Origin: Diploptera punctata | Taxonomy: Eukaryota; Arthropoda; Insecta; Blattodea; Blaberidae | Reading direction: 5' to 3' | Assembly (NCBI GenBank): GCA_030220185.1 | Contig: JASPKZ010007247.1 | Span: 1,135,501-1,199,500, forward strand | DNA length: 64,000 nt | Shown: piece by piece, positions 21,636 to 32,525 of the stretch | How the letters are laid out: each line of letters opens with the position of its first letter | How positions within the stretch are numbered: position 1 is the first letter of the stretch | The notes under the pieces: model-generated | What the model was told of the DNA's origin: nothing | Databases searched by the model: none | What the model saw: the letters and a program-made list of their open reading frames with translations, nothing else | Made by a program: the position numbers and the translations under genes

Positions 21636-22033
21636 TACGAGTATTTGAGAATAAAGTACTTAGGAAAATTTTTGGACCAAAGAGAGATGAACAGACAGGT
21701 GAATGGAGAAAACTACATAACAATGAACTACATGGTCTTTATAGGAAGCCAGATATAATAAGAACAGTTAAGTCTCGTAGACTGCGATGGGCAGGACATG
21801 TTGCGCGTATGGGGAATGAAAGACGTGCATGGAAGCTTCTTCTAGGAAAGCCAGAGGGAAAACGGCCAGTTGGTAGACCAAGAATGAGGTGGGAGACAAC
21901 ATTAACTATGATTTGAGGGAAGTAGATTATACAGGGAATGATTGGCAAGCATTAGCTCAGGATAGGGATGTATGGAGAGCTTATGTCCGCGCGGCCATGA
22001 ACCTACGGGTTCGATAGTGCCAGTGAGTAAGTA
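21636..22033 (+). mobile_element. RTE-type LINE 3' end, GTAA tail
   Basis: Flanked by up to 19 bp of target duplication GTATTACACATCCAAGTTA (21617-21635, 22032-22050). It codes the C-terminus from RVFENKVLRK onward, with one single-base loss in the RWENNI block (GAGACAAC). Very short 5'-truncated insertion. Confidence 0.9.
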
Positions 22034-22050
22034 AGTATTACACATCCAAG

Positions 22051-22207
22051 TTAACTGTTCACGGGCGGAGGGGAAGAGTTTTAGCGCTAGTGTCGCCGAT
22101 CTACTGAATCTGTGGGAGGGATGTAGGAGAAAACTGTACATCCGATCACGTATTGAAATTTTTCAACTTCAAATGTGGGGGCAGAATCTCTAAACACGTG
22201 TGAAAGA
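22051..22207. other. Unassigned stretch
   Basis: Resumes the host sequence split by the LINE. The frame on both sides (21397-21617 and 22051-22190) is open in places, but I recognise no protein. Confidence 0.25.
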
Positions 22208-22545
22208 TCTTGACATGGTTGTCAAATTAGTCATTTAAGCACTGAACGCTCAAGCGGTCGGATCATTTAAAATCACAGTATTTGTCGTCTCTCTGTTACC
22301 AGCCTCACAATAAATCACAAGTGGCAACATGTAATGAGAAGGGCAAGGAAGGGACAGCTCATTCCTAGACGTAACGCCAAAAGTAACAGGGTTGTCAAGT
22401 TAGTCATTCTGCCACTGACCGCGCAGAACGACGGATCATTAAAATACATAGCATTTGTCAGCTCTCTACCTGCCAATCGAACAACATAATACAAAGGACA
22501 GGAAGTGGCAACGTAGCAAGGAAGAGAAAGAGAAAGACAGTTTGT
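22208..22545. repeat. Diverged tandem duplication, about 170 bp
   Basis: 22208-22360 and 22386-22545 share the order GTCAA.TTAGTCATT, CACTGA.CGC, GGATCATT.AAAAT, ATTTGTC..CTCTCT, AAGTGGCAAC.T, AAGGAAG. Neither codes for anything obvious. Confidence 0.6.
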
Positions 22546-22977
22546 TAGTTAACATATTTTCCGCCTGCACAAAACACTTGGATGGGTAATATATAATTCT
22601 ACAGGAAATGGAAGTGCTGCCCGACGTATGAAGCGTGACCAGTTTTAAACCGGAACAGACCAAAATGCCTAAACCTTGATATCAATGATGATATATAACT
22701 TTCCTCATTAGAGGATTGCCTCAAGGACAAAGTGATACAATTTTTTTAAATTGATGAAATACATTTTGTAAATACATTAAAAAATTTCAAATTGTAATTG
22801 AAGTATACATACTATAAAGTATAAATTTTGTAAATATGGTTTCTTAAAATTGAAATTGATCCTCTAATGGCAGCGATGGCAATTTTAGCTAAGAATCCTG
22901 GTATAGTACCTCTTGTACCGATCATCAATCCTGTGACAGTTATACTATCTACCTGGTATTTATCACGAGTGATTTCC
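22546..22977. other. Unassigned stretch
   Basis: No gene recognised. Confidence 0.3.
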
Positions 22978-23517
22978 AATTTATTTAGAGGATTTGGAAA
23001 TCAAGAGTGGCATTTGTTAGGACTATTTAACGAATAAAATTAAGCTCTTCACTAAAAAATGATTATTTGAATATAGTTACCAGTGTTTTAAAGTATTTAT
23101 AGTTAATGTAAATGGCGATGTTTGAAAACAAATTAGAAATGTGAGGTTATGTATATTCACTGCAACTCGATCATATTATTTATTGCCAAATAAGATCGCA
23201 ATATTGTAAGAATGCACTCTAGTGGAGAAATAATGAAACACGCCAAACTATTATAATCAACATTATAGGTTAATCATTTATATTTTGAATAAACAACTCA
23301 GTAAAATCACTGAATCTATTCAATATTTGCTATATTCAATGTATTTGTTGGAGAAAAATAATGGTCTAATCTGTTCAGAATATTAAAAAAGGAGGAGCTG
23401 ATAAAGATAAATCGATAAAGAGCGAGGTGAAACACGACTGTCATTGGTGTAAAACAGAATTCATTGAAACGTGATTGGTCATTGCCTACCATTTGCGACA
23501 TGAGTTAAATAGTCTTT
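22978..23517. repeat. Unclassified repeat, copy 1 of an inverted pair
   Basis: Matches 46055-46625 in reverse complement over most of its length: TTTGGAAATCAAGAGTGGCA, CAAATAAGATCGCAATATTG, GAGCGAGGTGAAACACGACT, GAAACGTGATTGGTCATTG. Divergence and small indels are moderate. No coding; termini not resolved. Confidence 0.75.
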
Positions 23518-23546
23518 GTAATAGTCAATTGTTGGCTCATAGCCTA

Positions 23547-23750
23547 TATGGCTTTCTTTTCACAGTCAACTTCCTCAGGTTGGCCACTATGAGTCTGAAA
23601 ACGGATTGTGGGATCTAATATCATACCAATTTTAGAAGATGGTCGAAATGCAATAATATCTATTCGTCTATTACTTCTATTAATGCCCACACCATGAACT
23701 TCCTCATACACTGTGTACCCATGATCTCGCAAGGCTTCTGCCATCATATT
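23547..23750 (-). pseudogene. R2-type LINE endonuclease C-terminal relic
   Basis: A minus-strand open frame gives AEALRDHGYTVYEEVHGVG, NRRIDIIAFRP, then a DPTIRFQTHSGQPEEVDCEKK block. The E-E and R-I-D-I spacing suggests the PD-(D/E)xK restriction-like endonuclease of R2/NeSL-type LINEs, and the following DPTIRFE..QP.EV..EKK pattern recurs at the C-terminus of such insect LINE proteins. Family naming is from memory of motifs. The upstream RT is absent; a SINE was inserted beside it at 23799. Confidence 0.5.
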
Positions 23751-23798
23751 TCGAATATAATACAGTAATAATAAATTAAACGATAGTAATTTACATGT

Positions 23799-24176
23799 GT
23801 ACACCGCTGTGGTCTCGAGGTAGCGAGCAGCCTTGTCACGCAGCGGGTCCGGGTTCTATCCCCGGTCAGAACAAGTTTTCTGGGTGAGATTTTTTCGAGG
23901 TTTTTCCTCACCCGTAAGACAAATGTCAGGAAACGTTAAGACCCAAACGCTCCCCGAACATCATCTGGCCACCATTATCATATTCACCTCATTAGATTAA
24001 GATTACGATTAAGGCCTATCTTGGCGCATCATTACTAACATCATCCATTATATCAATGGGGCAGCGTAACCCCGCCTTTTAGGCGCCCTAACCTCAGAAG
24101 TGGGTTACAATATACCTATGCCAGGAGAGAATACCAGAAATGTCGAAATGACAAACTAGTGGCATGAAATAAAAAC
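23799..24176 (+). mobile_element. SINE, tail type B
   Basis: Flanked by ATTTACATGT (23789-23798, 24177-24186). Complete but aged: B box GGTTCTATCCC and the first CTCTCCTGGC segment reads CTATCTTGGC. Confidence 0.9.
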
Positions 24177-24562
24177 ATTTACATGTAACCTATCATTAAA
24201 AAACATGTTTACATTTTCATATAGTTGTACATAAAAAATATATAAAATTGATAGATGGCCGGACGCTGGATTGGAGAAGGAGAGATGATGAAGAAGAAGA
24301 GAAATAAGAAGAGGAAAATAACTTTCTTAATGCTACGATGGATGGCCGTTTATTCTTTCAAATGAAAGTAACACTTCTTAAGTAATTATTATTGATTTCG
24401 TACATCTCAATGAAAAGCTGTACTGGCTGTAACGTATAATTCCCAAATATGTCTTCTTAATAAAGGAGCCGCCATTTGCAAGATAGAAGCATGGCTTCAC
24501 AGCATTTGGTGGATGGGAATTACAATGTATATAGAGAAAGATTTGCGTTTAGATCGGTACTT

Positions 24563-24636
24563 GCTCAGGTAGCTCAGTTGGTAGAGCACTTGGTCTAGAG
24601 AACCAAGGGTCCCGGGTTCAAGTCCCGGTCTGAGCG
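24563..24636 (+). tRNA. tRNA-like gene with enlarged anticodon loop
   Basis: Acceptor GCTCAGG/TCTGAGC pairs fully (one G-T); D arm GCTC-AGTTGGTA-GAGC; T arm CCGGG-TTCAAGT-CCCGG perfect; discriminator G; T5 run at 24642-24646. The anticodon arm is CTTGG-TCTAGAGAA-CCAAG: a 9-nt loop, or 6 bp plus the 7-nt loop CTAGAGA (anticodon AGA). Standard tRNAs have 5 bp and 7 nt, so the isotype cannot be assigned. Either an unusual gene, a pseudogene, or a SINE founder. Confidence 0.6.
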
Positions 24637-24683
24637 TATAATTTTTCTCTTCAAATACTTCTTAAGTAAGTTATCGCCATCTT

Positions 24684-24848
24684 ATGTATTGGATACCAAA
24701 TAAGATCCTTAATTGGAAAGCTAATGGTAGAAGTGGAAGACCTAGAGAACGTTGCATAGATGGAGTGAGGAGAAGCATTGAAGCTAGAGATTTGAGGGAA
24801 GAAGATGCTTTAGACAGGAACATCTGGCGACAAATCACTTTGGGTTGA
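24684..24848 (+). pseudogene. RTE-related LINE C-terminal relic
   Basis: 54-residue open frame: MYWIPNKILNWKANGRSGRP, RERCIDGVRRSIEARDLREE, DALDRNIWRQITLG, stop. GRSGRPRERCIDGV corresponds to the GRPR.RW.D.V block and DALDRNIWR to the AxDRxxWR block of LINE proteins. A diverged subfamily with no others in the window. Confidence 0.6.
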
Positions 24849-25584
24849 AAGAGAAACACTGTATTGTGGAATATTCGAAATAAAAAAAATTGGATAGCCT
24901 AATTAAAATAATGATAAAAATAAAAGAGAAGGTATGGATAGAAAAATAAACTACGCTTATAAAAATGTATTTATATATTTTGAATGATGTTTTCATTCCT
25001 TATAATCCATGTCTGGATTACATTTTTATTTGCGATAACTTCTTAGGGAGGGGTGGCAATAACGTTATTAAGGCCTTGATTCGTATCACCTTATAAAGAT
25101 GAGGGAAATAAAGAGTGCTCCTTAAGTAGAAGTGTACGCTACCATCAGCTGTGTTTGTATTGGCGGAGTTCCCACACAAGAGTTACGACACATCAGCTGG
25201 GCGCCACAAGTGCCGTCTGATTTATACATCCTCATTTAACGCTCATTACGTCATTATATTTACTCCTCTACTATCAAACTTATAATCAACTTCCTTTCTT
25301 CTTACGTTTTACCTCACCCCCTTACGTTATGCTGTTCCAGGCGCCCAATATAATAATAATAATAACACTACTACTACTACTACTACTAATAATAATAATA
25401 ATTTGATTTTAACTGACAGTCCACCACTCTATCAGGTTAGATAAAAATAGCAAAAATTACTGTTACATCTAAATTATAATAAACGAAATTATTACATTGT
25501 TTATCTACAATTAGAATGTATCAAGGAAGCTCGTACTCTATACGGACTGAAATATCGGGACATGATCCCATGTGAAATATTAAT
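24849..25584. other. Unassigned stretch with a (AAT)n(ACT)n microsatellite
   Basis: Simple repeat AATAAT..ACTACT..AATAAT at 25350-25400. Nothing else recognised. Confidence 0.35.
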
Positions 25585-25886
25585 GCACTTATATTTGCTC
25601 TAAACTCGACTTCATTATTATCCAGTGTAAGATATATATATTAATTGGTGTTTCCCGTATAATGTATCATATTTATATTATTATTATTATTATTAATATC
25701 GTATCATTATTGTTATTACCCTATAAAATGTTGTTTGTACATGACATTTACATTGTTACATTTATTGTATCTTTAACTGTTTATAATTAGTATAGTGTAT
25801 ATCTATATTTGTCGAATATTTATTTGTATTTGTACTGGTTGAGTGGAAGAGAGGGCCTTATGGCCTTAACTCTGCCAGAATAAATA

Positions 25887-25917
<31 letters not shown>

Positions 25918-25918
25918 G
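25585..25918 (+). mobile_element. Jockey-type LINE 3' UTR
   Basis: Same 3' UTR as 19.49-19.85 kb, ending GGCCTTATGGCCTT, AACTCTGCCAGAATAAATAA, (ATT)n. Only a few terminal codons could be present; 5'-truncated. Confidence 0.8.
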
Positions 25919-26419
25919 TTGTTGATATGAAGAATATTATTTAAAATTACTTTAGTTTTGATAGCAAATATCTTAGATTCTTGTCCCGCAAAGGAGAAAA
26001 AAAAAACCGACGTATATGTCTGCTCCCATTAATATTTCGTCCTTTAGTTCAAAACAGTTTTATTGATTTTATAATGTGGGATTGAAATTTTAAAAAAATC
26101 TGTTAATTTCAAATTTATATAATTAAAAACGTAAAATAAAACGAAATTATGTTCTGTGTTGGTTGAATAAAAGAAAGACAATAAAATTAATCCACTGTAC
26201 ACGATAATAAGGTAGTATACCATAAGAGAAAATTATGCAATTTGGAATCTATAAATTAATGTTTATTTTTAAAAATCGGACAAACATAAGGCTGATCAAT
26301 AAAGTATACTATACAATTATAACAGAATATTAATGAGTAAAGCCGGATATTTTCCCATAATAATAATAATAATATTAATAATAATAATAATAATAAGGGT
26401 TATTTTATTTATGTATTTA

Positions 26420-26453
<34 letters not shown>

Positions 26454-27870
26454 TTTAAATATTTTAATTTTTCAATGGAAATCAGCTGATATATTATTGG
26501 TATGAAAATTGAGAATTTCATATTTTTCATTGTGTATATAAAAAAGGTAGCTGAATAATTTAATTGTTGAGAATAATTTTGTGGTTCTAAGAATTTATAA
26601 GATAAGATAAGATAATGTGTATGGAAGTGCTGGACCGTCCTTTTTTGCTTGCCTCTCCGCCAGCCAAGCAAGCACCCGGCTTCCCGGGAGCCTACTTGGC
26701 AGCCGAGGGTTTGCAGGTTGGAACCTAGCACCTCCGGCTGCTATAGGGTCTTACATGCCCTCTTCAGCCCTTTGTTTTTAGTCGTCGATGTTTGAGCGAA
26801 TATCCACTGCCGAACCCGACTGGTCGCAGATCGGTCGTCAAAGATCCGATGGTCGAGCATCCCCAAGCCTCAATCAGCGTTGATCGCGATAAATAAATAT
26901 TCTACGTTGTTATATTGAGCCAGAGGAAGACAGCTGATCAGACACCCTCCACTGCTTTGGATGCTAGTGATTATCGGATTGAGTCAGTGCAAATCTGAGG
27001 TAGGAATAAGCTTAATATATATTGTATCAGTGCTATATGTGAGTCTATGGAATCAGTTATCAATTTAAATGGATCTTTGAAATATCAACTGACATTTTTA
27101 ATTTAAAAGATATTGGCTAACTTGGATATGAGTCAACCAATAAGTACTCATAAGCCCGGTTATTTTGACCAATCAGATTTAAATATTATAATTTGAAATA
27201 AAGAATTGTGGGAGATATTTCCCAATCTGAGAGTGGTAACATTCATGGAGGCAAGACTACAAAGAAACGGTTGTCCATGATTTTGTGGAAATTACCTTTA
27301 TTTTAATTTAATTTAATATAATGTAAATAGTGCATCGTATGACTCCACGTGCAGTTATACTTAAATGCTGTTAATTTCAGCTTGAAATATAAATCATTTC
27401 GAGTATTTTTAGATTTGACAGTTGGTCGTCAAAATGGCGATTTTTTAGTCTTTAATAACGGTCATTCAAGTAATTGACGGATTAGAAGTTATTCTATAAG
27501 TTTAATTTATCGTCGAAGGAACTGATATTCATGAATAAAATTCACAGGTTAATATTCAAATTTAATAAGTGACTTTTGATTTAAAGTGAAAACCTATTTT
27601 TCATATTCCCTGTGTTCCCCGAGCGGAATCTCAAGCCGTGGTAAAGTCGAAGTCGAACCCAGGACTTCTTACGAGAACCTACTACAATGAACAACAAATT
27701 TCCTCCCTTGCATGACACCTACAACGTGGTGCATCTCAACGAGGATATAAATCTTTTACTTTATGAGAGAAGTAAAGGTGTATAAGTGCAAGTCTTGTAA
27801 TATTGAGAAAAACAGATTTAAAACTGAAGTTGTATAAGAAAATAATAGGTAATTGAAAATTATAACAATC
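25919..27870. other. Unassigned stretch
   Basis: Holds (AAT)n at 26361-26397, (TA)n at 26420-26452 and a GC-rich patch at 26630-26900 (CAAGCACCCGGCTTCCCGGG and onward). I see no gene or element ends. Confidence 0.35.
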
Positions 27871-27883
27871 ATTGTTTATCTAC
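27871..27883 (+). repeat. Target-site duplication of the composite RTE (left)
   Basis: ATTGTTTATCTAC, identical to 34240-34252. Confidence 0.95.
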
Positions 27884-28006
27884 CCCTCCATGGTATCTTT
27901 ACCTTGTCGTGGTGGAGTGGCTTGCGTGCTTAAATGATCCTGAGAGCTATGCCGGCGGTAGCATTGCTGCCGATAGGGTTACCCATGCCGGACAGGTCGA
28001 AGGTGA

Positions 28007-28010
28007 TAAG
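28007..28010. repeat. LTR-element target duplication (left)
   Basis: TAAG, repeated at 33385-33388. Confidence 0.8.
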
Positions 28011-28871
28011 TGGGGCAGTATTTTGGAGTGACTGTTAAATATCGCTGGGGTTTCACTTTGATTTAATTGTGAATAGTTATTTGCCCTTCCTCGGTAGCTA
28101 GTCGGTTCCTGTTTGAGGGTGAGCGCTGAGACTCCTATCTATATAGGGTTCGGAAGGAGAATTGCGTGGGAACAGACAATCACTAATTGTTTGAATTATT
28201 TTATTTAATTAATCTCTGCCAATTTAAATGAACGTTACACAGTAAAAATAAAACTTTTGTGTCCCTGGCCTTCGATATTTCGCTAATGAGGACTAGCAAA
28301 TGACTTATGAGTTCGGGAGATTTTCCCTAAGTCCATAATCGTTGTTACAAGATATTTTTTTTTTACTATACATTCAAGATCTTCTTCCTTCTAAGTGTCG
28401 AGTATAAGTGTAAGTGTATTAAATTTTGTCCTCATGAGTTCCGTATCGAAGTCAGGACCAATTATTCCCATATATGGTCTCTACCCTAACTCTCATTTTG
28501 ATTGGTTAGAATATTTAATCACATGTCCACCAAGGGCGTAACTATTTTATTTAAACCACCACCTACCTTTTGATTTTATTCTCACGGCTAGGGACCGTGT
28601 TTGCCAGCTTGGGCTTAACGCGATTGTAAATTTGGAGTTTGACATTTCTCCCAAACGTGAGTTTTGAAGCTAGACCCAGCTTAAACATTTCAGGTCTAAT
28701 TTGAGGAGTTACATGTTTATGACCTCTTTTACTTAGGGTTTCAACCGCTTCTTGTGAGAACTATTTACCAACATGAAACTTAATTTATTTTTAACTATAT
28801 TCTATTCCTTCATTATTTATTCATTTCTTATATTCATTAATCACTATTAGGGCCGTATCATATTCGTCTCA
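28011..28871 (-). repeat. 3' LTR
   Basis: Pairs with 32526-33384. On the minus strand it runs TGAGACGAATATGATACGGC ... CTGCCCCA. Differences from the other LTR include a small indel near 28076 and isolated substitutions. Confidence 0.93.
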
Positions 28872-28886
28872 CAATGCCTCTTGTTA
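28872..28886 (-). promoter_or_regulatory. Polypurine-tract candidate
   Basis: Minus strand AACAAGAGGCATTG directly before the 3' LTR TGAGAC; position fits plus-strand priming. Confidence 0.5.
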
Positions 28887-31023
28887 AAACAAAAAAAAAA
28901 AATACTAACGTAAAGTTAAAAATATCTTTTTTTTTTTTAACACAGCTCCCCTTAGAAGAGAAGTAATTAAATATGCTAATTACATCAAACCAAAATGTAT
29001 TACATTATTACTTTTCCTACAAGTACCATATATGGAAATGTTTTTATAAACACAAAATAGATTATATTATTGAACATATATCACCCTGGTTTACTTACAG
29101 TTTTCTGCATATTACCACTAGAACAACAACAAAAAGAAAACATGTACATTTAAACTCAATTTGCGATCGGTGGTTCACCTTACTTATTTTTTTTTTTTTT
29201 GATCAACAATTGTTTTTCTTATTTTAACCCTATGGTTAGTTTATCATATCCCATACATCTTCTCGTTTTTTTCACTTTATTATACGTTTGTTTGTTTTGA
29301 TTACGTCACTTTTATTTCTCACACGCTCGGTAATTTAGCATAATACGTTTTCCATATATCACTCAGTTTATTATTGCAATGTCATGCACATTTTTTTATT
29401 TATATCATCCCTTTATATCGTTCGCACTTTCCATGGTTCACACTTTACATATTCACTGGAACTCACTTATTATAAACTAACATTCTTTTTATTCCAATTA
29501 GCTACTAATCTATTCTATTTGGGTCATTTATTTCTTTAATGAGACATAGATCTTAATGTTGCCGTAAACATATTTGCCCTCTTTTAATCAAATGGTAAAT
29601 TTACTAATTAGTTTCCTATGTAATTTTCGATGATCACCCTTTATAAATAAGCATATCGGTACTTAATAATAATCCTATATGTTTATAACCGCGATCTCAG
29701 TTTTCAAAACATTTCACGATTCATCATAATAGGCCTAATTCATTTGTAAATCTATCTTTTTTTATTTATTTATTTATTTATTTATTTTTTTAAATAGGCG
29801 CTCCCTTTAGCTGTGGTCATTGAAAATTTATTCTCAGCATGTTCACTGACTGATCTTCACAATACCTTGAAAAACTATTTATTCTTTATAGAACTCCTTT
29901 ATTCATCATTCGCATATTATTTTTATTCAATCGATTAAGGTGGAAATTATCCTTATTTATTTACTTCTCGGTAACATAATATCACATTTCATACGCGCAG
30001 AACCGCCGTTGTATACAGAATTTTATATCATCGTAGCTCATATTCGTCAATTTCGTTTTTTGACGACAATTTATATTTCATTAGTAAAACAACTCGACAA
30101 CACCGGTCGAATCAAAATCATGTCGCTCTATCTACCCATAACAATTCTCGCTACCATATGAGCGAACGTTTATCATTTAAAAGGACATAATATAAACGCC
30201 TCCTTCGGGCTTTGATCCTGTATTTATTCATTCTTTCACTTTGTCTACGCTATATTTTTATCTGTCACCAATCATAAACTGTTAAAAGGACGATGCCTTA
30301 ACCTCTTTCTTAAAGTTTCGTATGCTTATAACGCTTCCATTTTATTCCTCAAGAATAATATTAGGTTTTTAAGAACATTTGAATCATTATGAAATTGACT
30401 ATAAAGTTATAATAGCACATGGTTTTTTTTTTTTAAGAGTTTTGTTTAAACATTTATTTATTCATTTCACATCGTATTTGTGTAAGTAACTTGTTTTCGA
30501 CAAATGAATTTTGTACCTGTGAAGGGTGTGCCTATTTCCGTCTCACTCGCACTCTTTCATCTTTTACAACATTTTAAGTTTAGTGAACTGATTTTTATCT
30601 CTATTCTAGACTGGGTTCAACGTTTTCTTAAATATTCCCACTACGATCAGCTGTTCATTTCTTTGTAATTTTCACAATTTACTTATTATTATCATCGTCT
30701 CTGTTATTGTTCACGCTTTAGATTAAGGCAAATATACATGCTAATTATTTTTATTATTTTTTTTTTATAAAGCGGGGTGGTGCCTCTCGCTCCCTCTGTA
30801 AAATTAAATTTTCTTCCCCTGTTTTCGTCAACATTTATCTAGTCTCATTATGTTTTCTAGTGAGTACCAATATAAACCCTTTTAAACTATTTCTCATTAA
30901 ATTTTCCTAATACTAATCTGATATATGCATGACCAACACTTCTTGCATTTATCATACTAATATATTCTTACTTTTTTTAATTACACATTTATTTAATTGT
31001 TGTGCATACAATGCAGATGCATG
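28887..31023. other. LTR element interior without coding
   Basis: 2.1 kb where pol would be expected. Low-complexity, T-rich on the plus strand, (TTTA)n at 29760-29789, no frame over about 85 codons and no RT or integrase motif seen. Confidence 0.75.
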
Positions 31024-32088
31024 TTAATGTCTAACTGATATTACATCCATTCTAACAGGATAGTATGAATTTTGCATTCTACCATTTTGCGATAGTTTCG
31101 CGCCCGGATCAAATATTTCAGCACGATATTTTTCTAGATAACATTTTCTCTCATCATGCACTAATTTAGTACAGTACTTCATTATGTTACCTTTGAATCT
31201 AACGTATTGACTGTTTTTCGACCATTTTCTCCTATTTATTTGGCGCTTCTTTATTACTCGGTATGACTTAAGCATATTTTCTATACGTCCTACCTTTTTC
31301 TTGTTTTTCTTTCCATATTTTGTTCGTATCTTTCCCATGCATCTACTTTGCATATCCAAATTTTCAAATTGGAACACTGAGCGGATGTTTGGCTGTACCG
31401 AAATCATCAGGTCAGTTGTTCCATTTTGATTTAATTTAACATCATTAATAACATGCATTTCATTATTGCATTTAAATATATTTCCATGTAATTCATCATC
31501 ATTGGTTTGAGGTATTTTGTTTACATCTATAATAGTTGGCTCGCATTTTTTTCCCTCATTCTGAAGTGTCATTTCCCTATCTGAGTCCCTTTGAGTTTGA
31601 TCTACAGTACTTTCACCTGTTGTAGTAACTACCATACAAATATCATTGTTACTTTTACATCTATTTTCTTGGGGAGTTTCATATATTCCTGTCTCCCTTT
31701 CATCATAATTATTTCTACCTATCTCACCCTTTCCTGCTAAACTAGTGGTCAATTTTTCTCCTGTCCCCTGAATTTCTGATTTTACAGAATCTCGAGTTTG
31801 TTTTATTTCTAATCTAAAATTGTTCAGGTCTTCCCTCATTTCTTTATGAATTTGTTTCATTTCTTCCAATGTTTTATTACTTTTATTTATATCTTCCCTC
31901 ATTGACATTAACATTTGCCTCACGAAATATTCAAAGTCGTTCTGGGACTTATTAGTTTTCTTTGAATCATTTACATTTAAGGGGGCGTTCGGGCTATCGT
32001 TATGCTCTGTCCCTACTTCTACTTCATCATTAGGCCTACTTTCTGATGAAGCTTGCCCTTCTATAAAATTTATACTATTTCCCTCCAT
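31024..32088 (-). CDS. Gag-like protein of the LTR element
   Basis: 354 codons, intact. Residues about 1-45 are acidic and Ser/Asn-rich. About 48-118 form a charged heptad-like coiled coil (SMREDINKSNKTLEEMKQIH, EMREDLNNFRLEIKQ), as at the start of many gypsy-type Gags. The middle is polar and unstructured. About 255-320 is strongly basic (RTKYGKKNKKKVGR, VIKKRQINRRKWSK) and could bind nucleic acid in place of a CCHC knuckle, which is absent. The end (KYRAEIFDPGAKLS) might be the tail of a lost pol. It starts about 430 nt after the 5' LTR. Role as a particle protein is inferred from position and composition. Confidence 0.65.
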   Translation of the reverse strand: MEGNSINFIEGQASSESRPNDEVEVGTEHNDSPNAPLNVNDSKKTNKSQNDFEYFVRQMLMSMREDINKSNKTLEEMKQIHKEMREDLNNFRLEIKQTRDSVKSEIQGTGEKLTTSLAGKGEIGRNNYDERETGIYETPQENRCKSNNDICMVVTTTGESTVDQTQRDSDREMTLQNEGKKCEPTIIDVNKIPQTNDDELHGNIFKCNNEMHVINDVKLNQNGTTDLMISVQPNIRSVFQFENLDMQSRCMGKIRTKYGKKNKKKVGRIENMLKSYRVIKKRQINRRKWSKNSQYVRFKGNIMKYCTKLVHDERKCYLEKYRAEIFDPGAKLSQNGRMQNSYYPVRMDVISVRH

Positions 32089-32507
32089 TATTTATTTATT
32101 CTACAATTTATTAATATTAATATTTATTTTCTATTCACAAAAATTATTTTTTTATGTTATTCAACACTCAAACACTTTCGTTTAATTTGTTAATTTTCCA
32201 CATACTTTATTTTTCCGTCTTTTGACAACTTTTATGTTCTATTATTTTTTTTTAAAAAATCTGTCACTTTACCTTGGTATATCTTCATTATTTGTCTTAC
32301 GTCAGGTTTGTAGAGATCCGCCATCGGTTATCTAGGTTGATCTGCTCCTGGATTGTTGTCCACTCCTGGCTGCTCCTTCCATCTCGTGGTTAGAATGTTG
32401 TCTTCCACACTGTTGCTGGATCATGATGTTCAGTCCACAACTTTCGTGAGTCACTCTTATTTTGAATGCACTCACGTTGAAAACACTTTGTCACAGTAAA
32501 AAGACCC
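32089..32507. other. 5' leader of the LTR element
   Basis: Untranslated region between the primer site and the gag-like start codon (minus strand); no other feature seen. Confidence 0.6.
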
Positions 32508-32524
32508 TTTCGTTGGGCGACACT
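32508..32524 (-). promoter_or_regulatory. Primer-binding-site candidate
   Basis: Minus strand GTCGCCCAACGAAAGGG two bases inside the 5' LTR end. The CGCCCAACG core resembles gypsy-type primer sites; the matching tRNA cannot be named here. Confidence 0.6.
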
Positions 32525-32525
32525 T

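Noticed and set aside
24563..24636. Bacterial contamination as the source of the tRNA-like gene
   Set aside because: The flanks are typical insect repeats, there is no encoded CCA, and a Pol III T-run follows.
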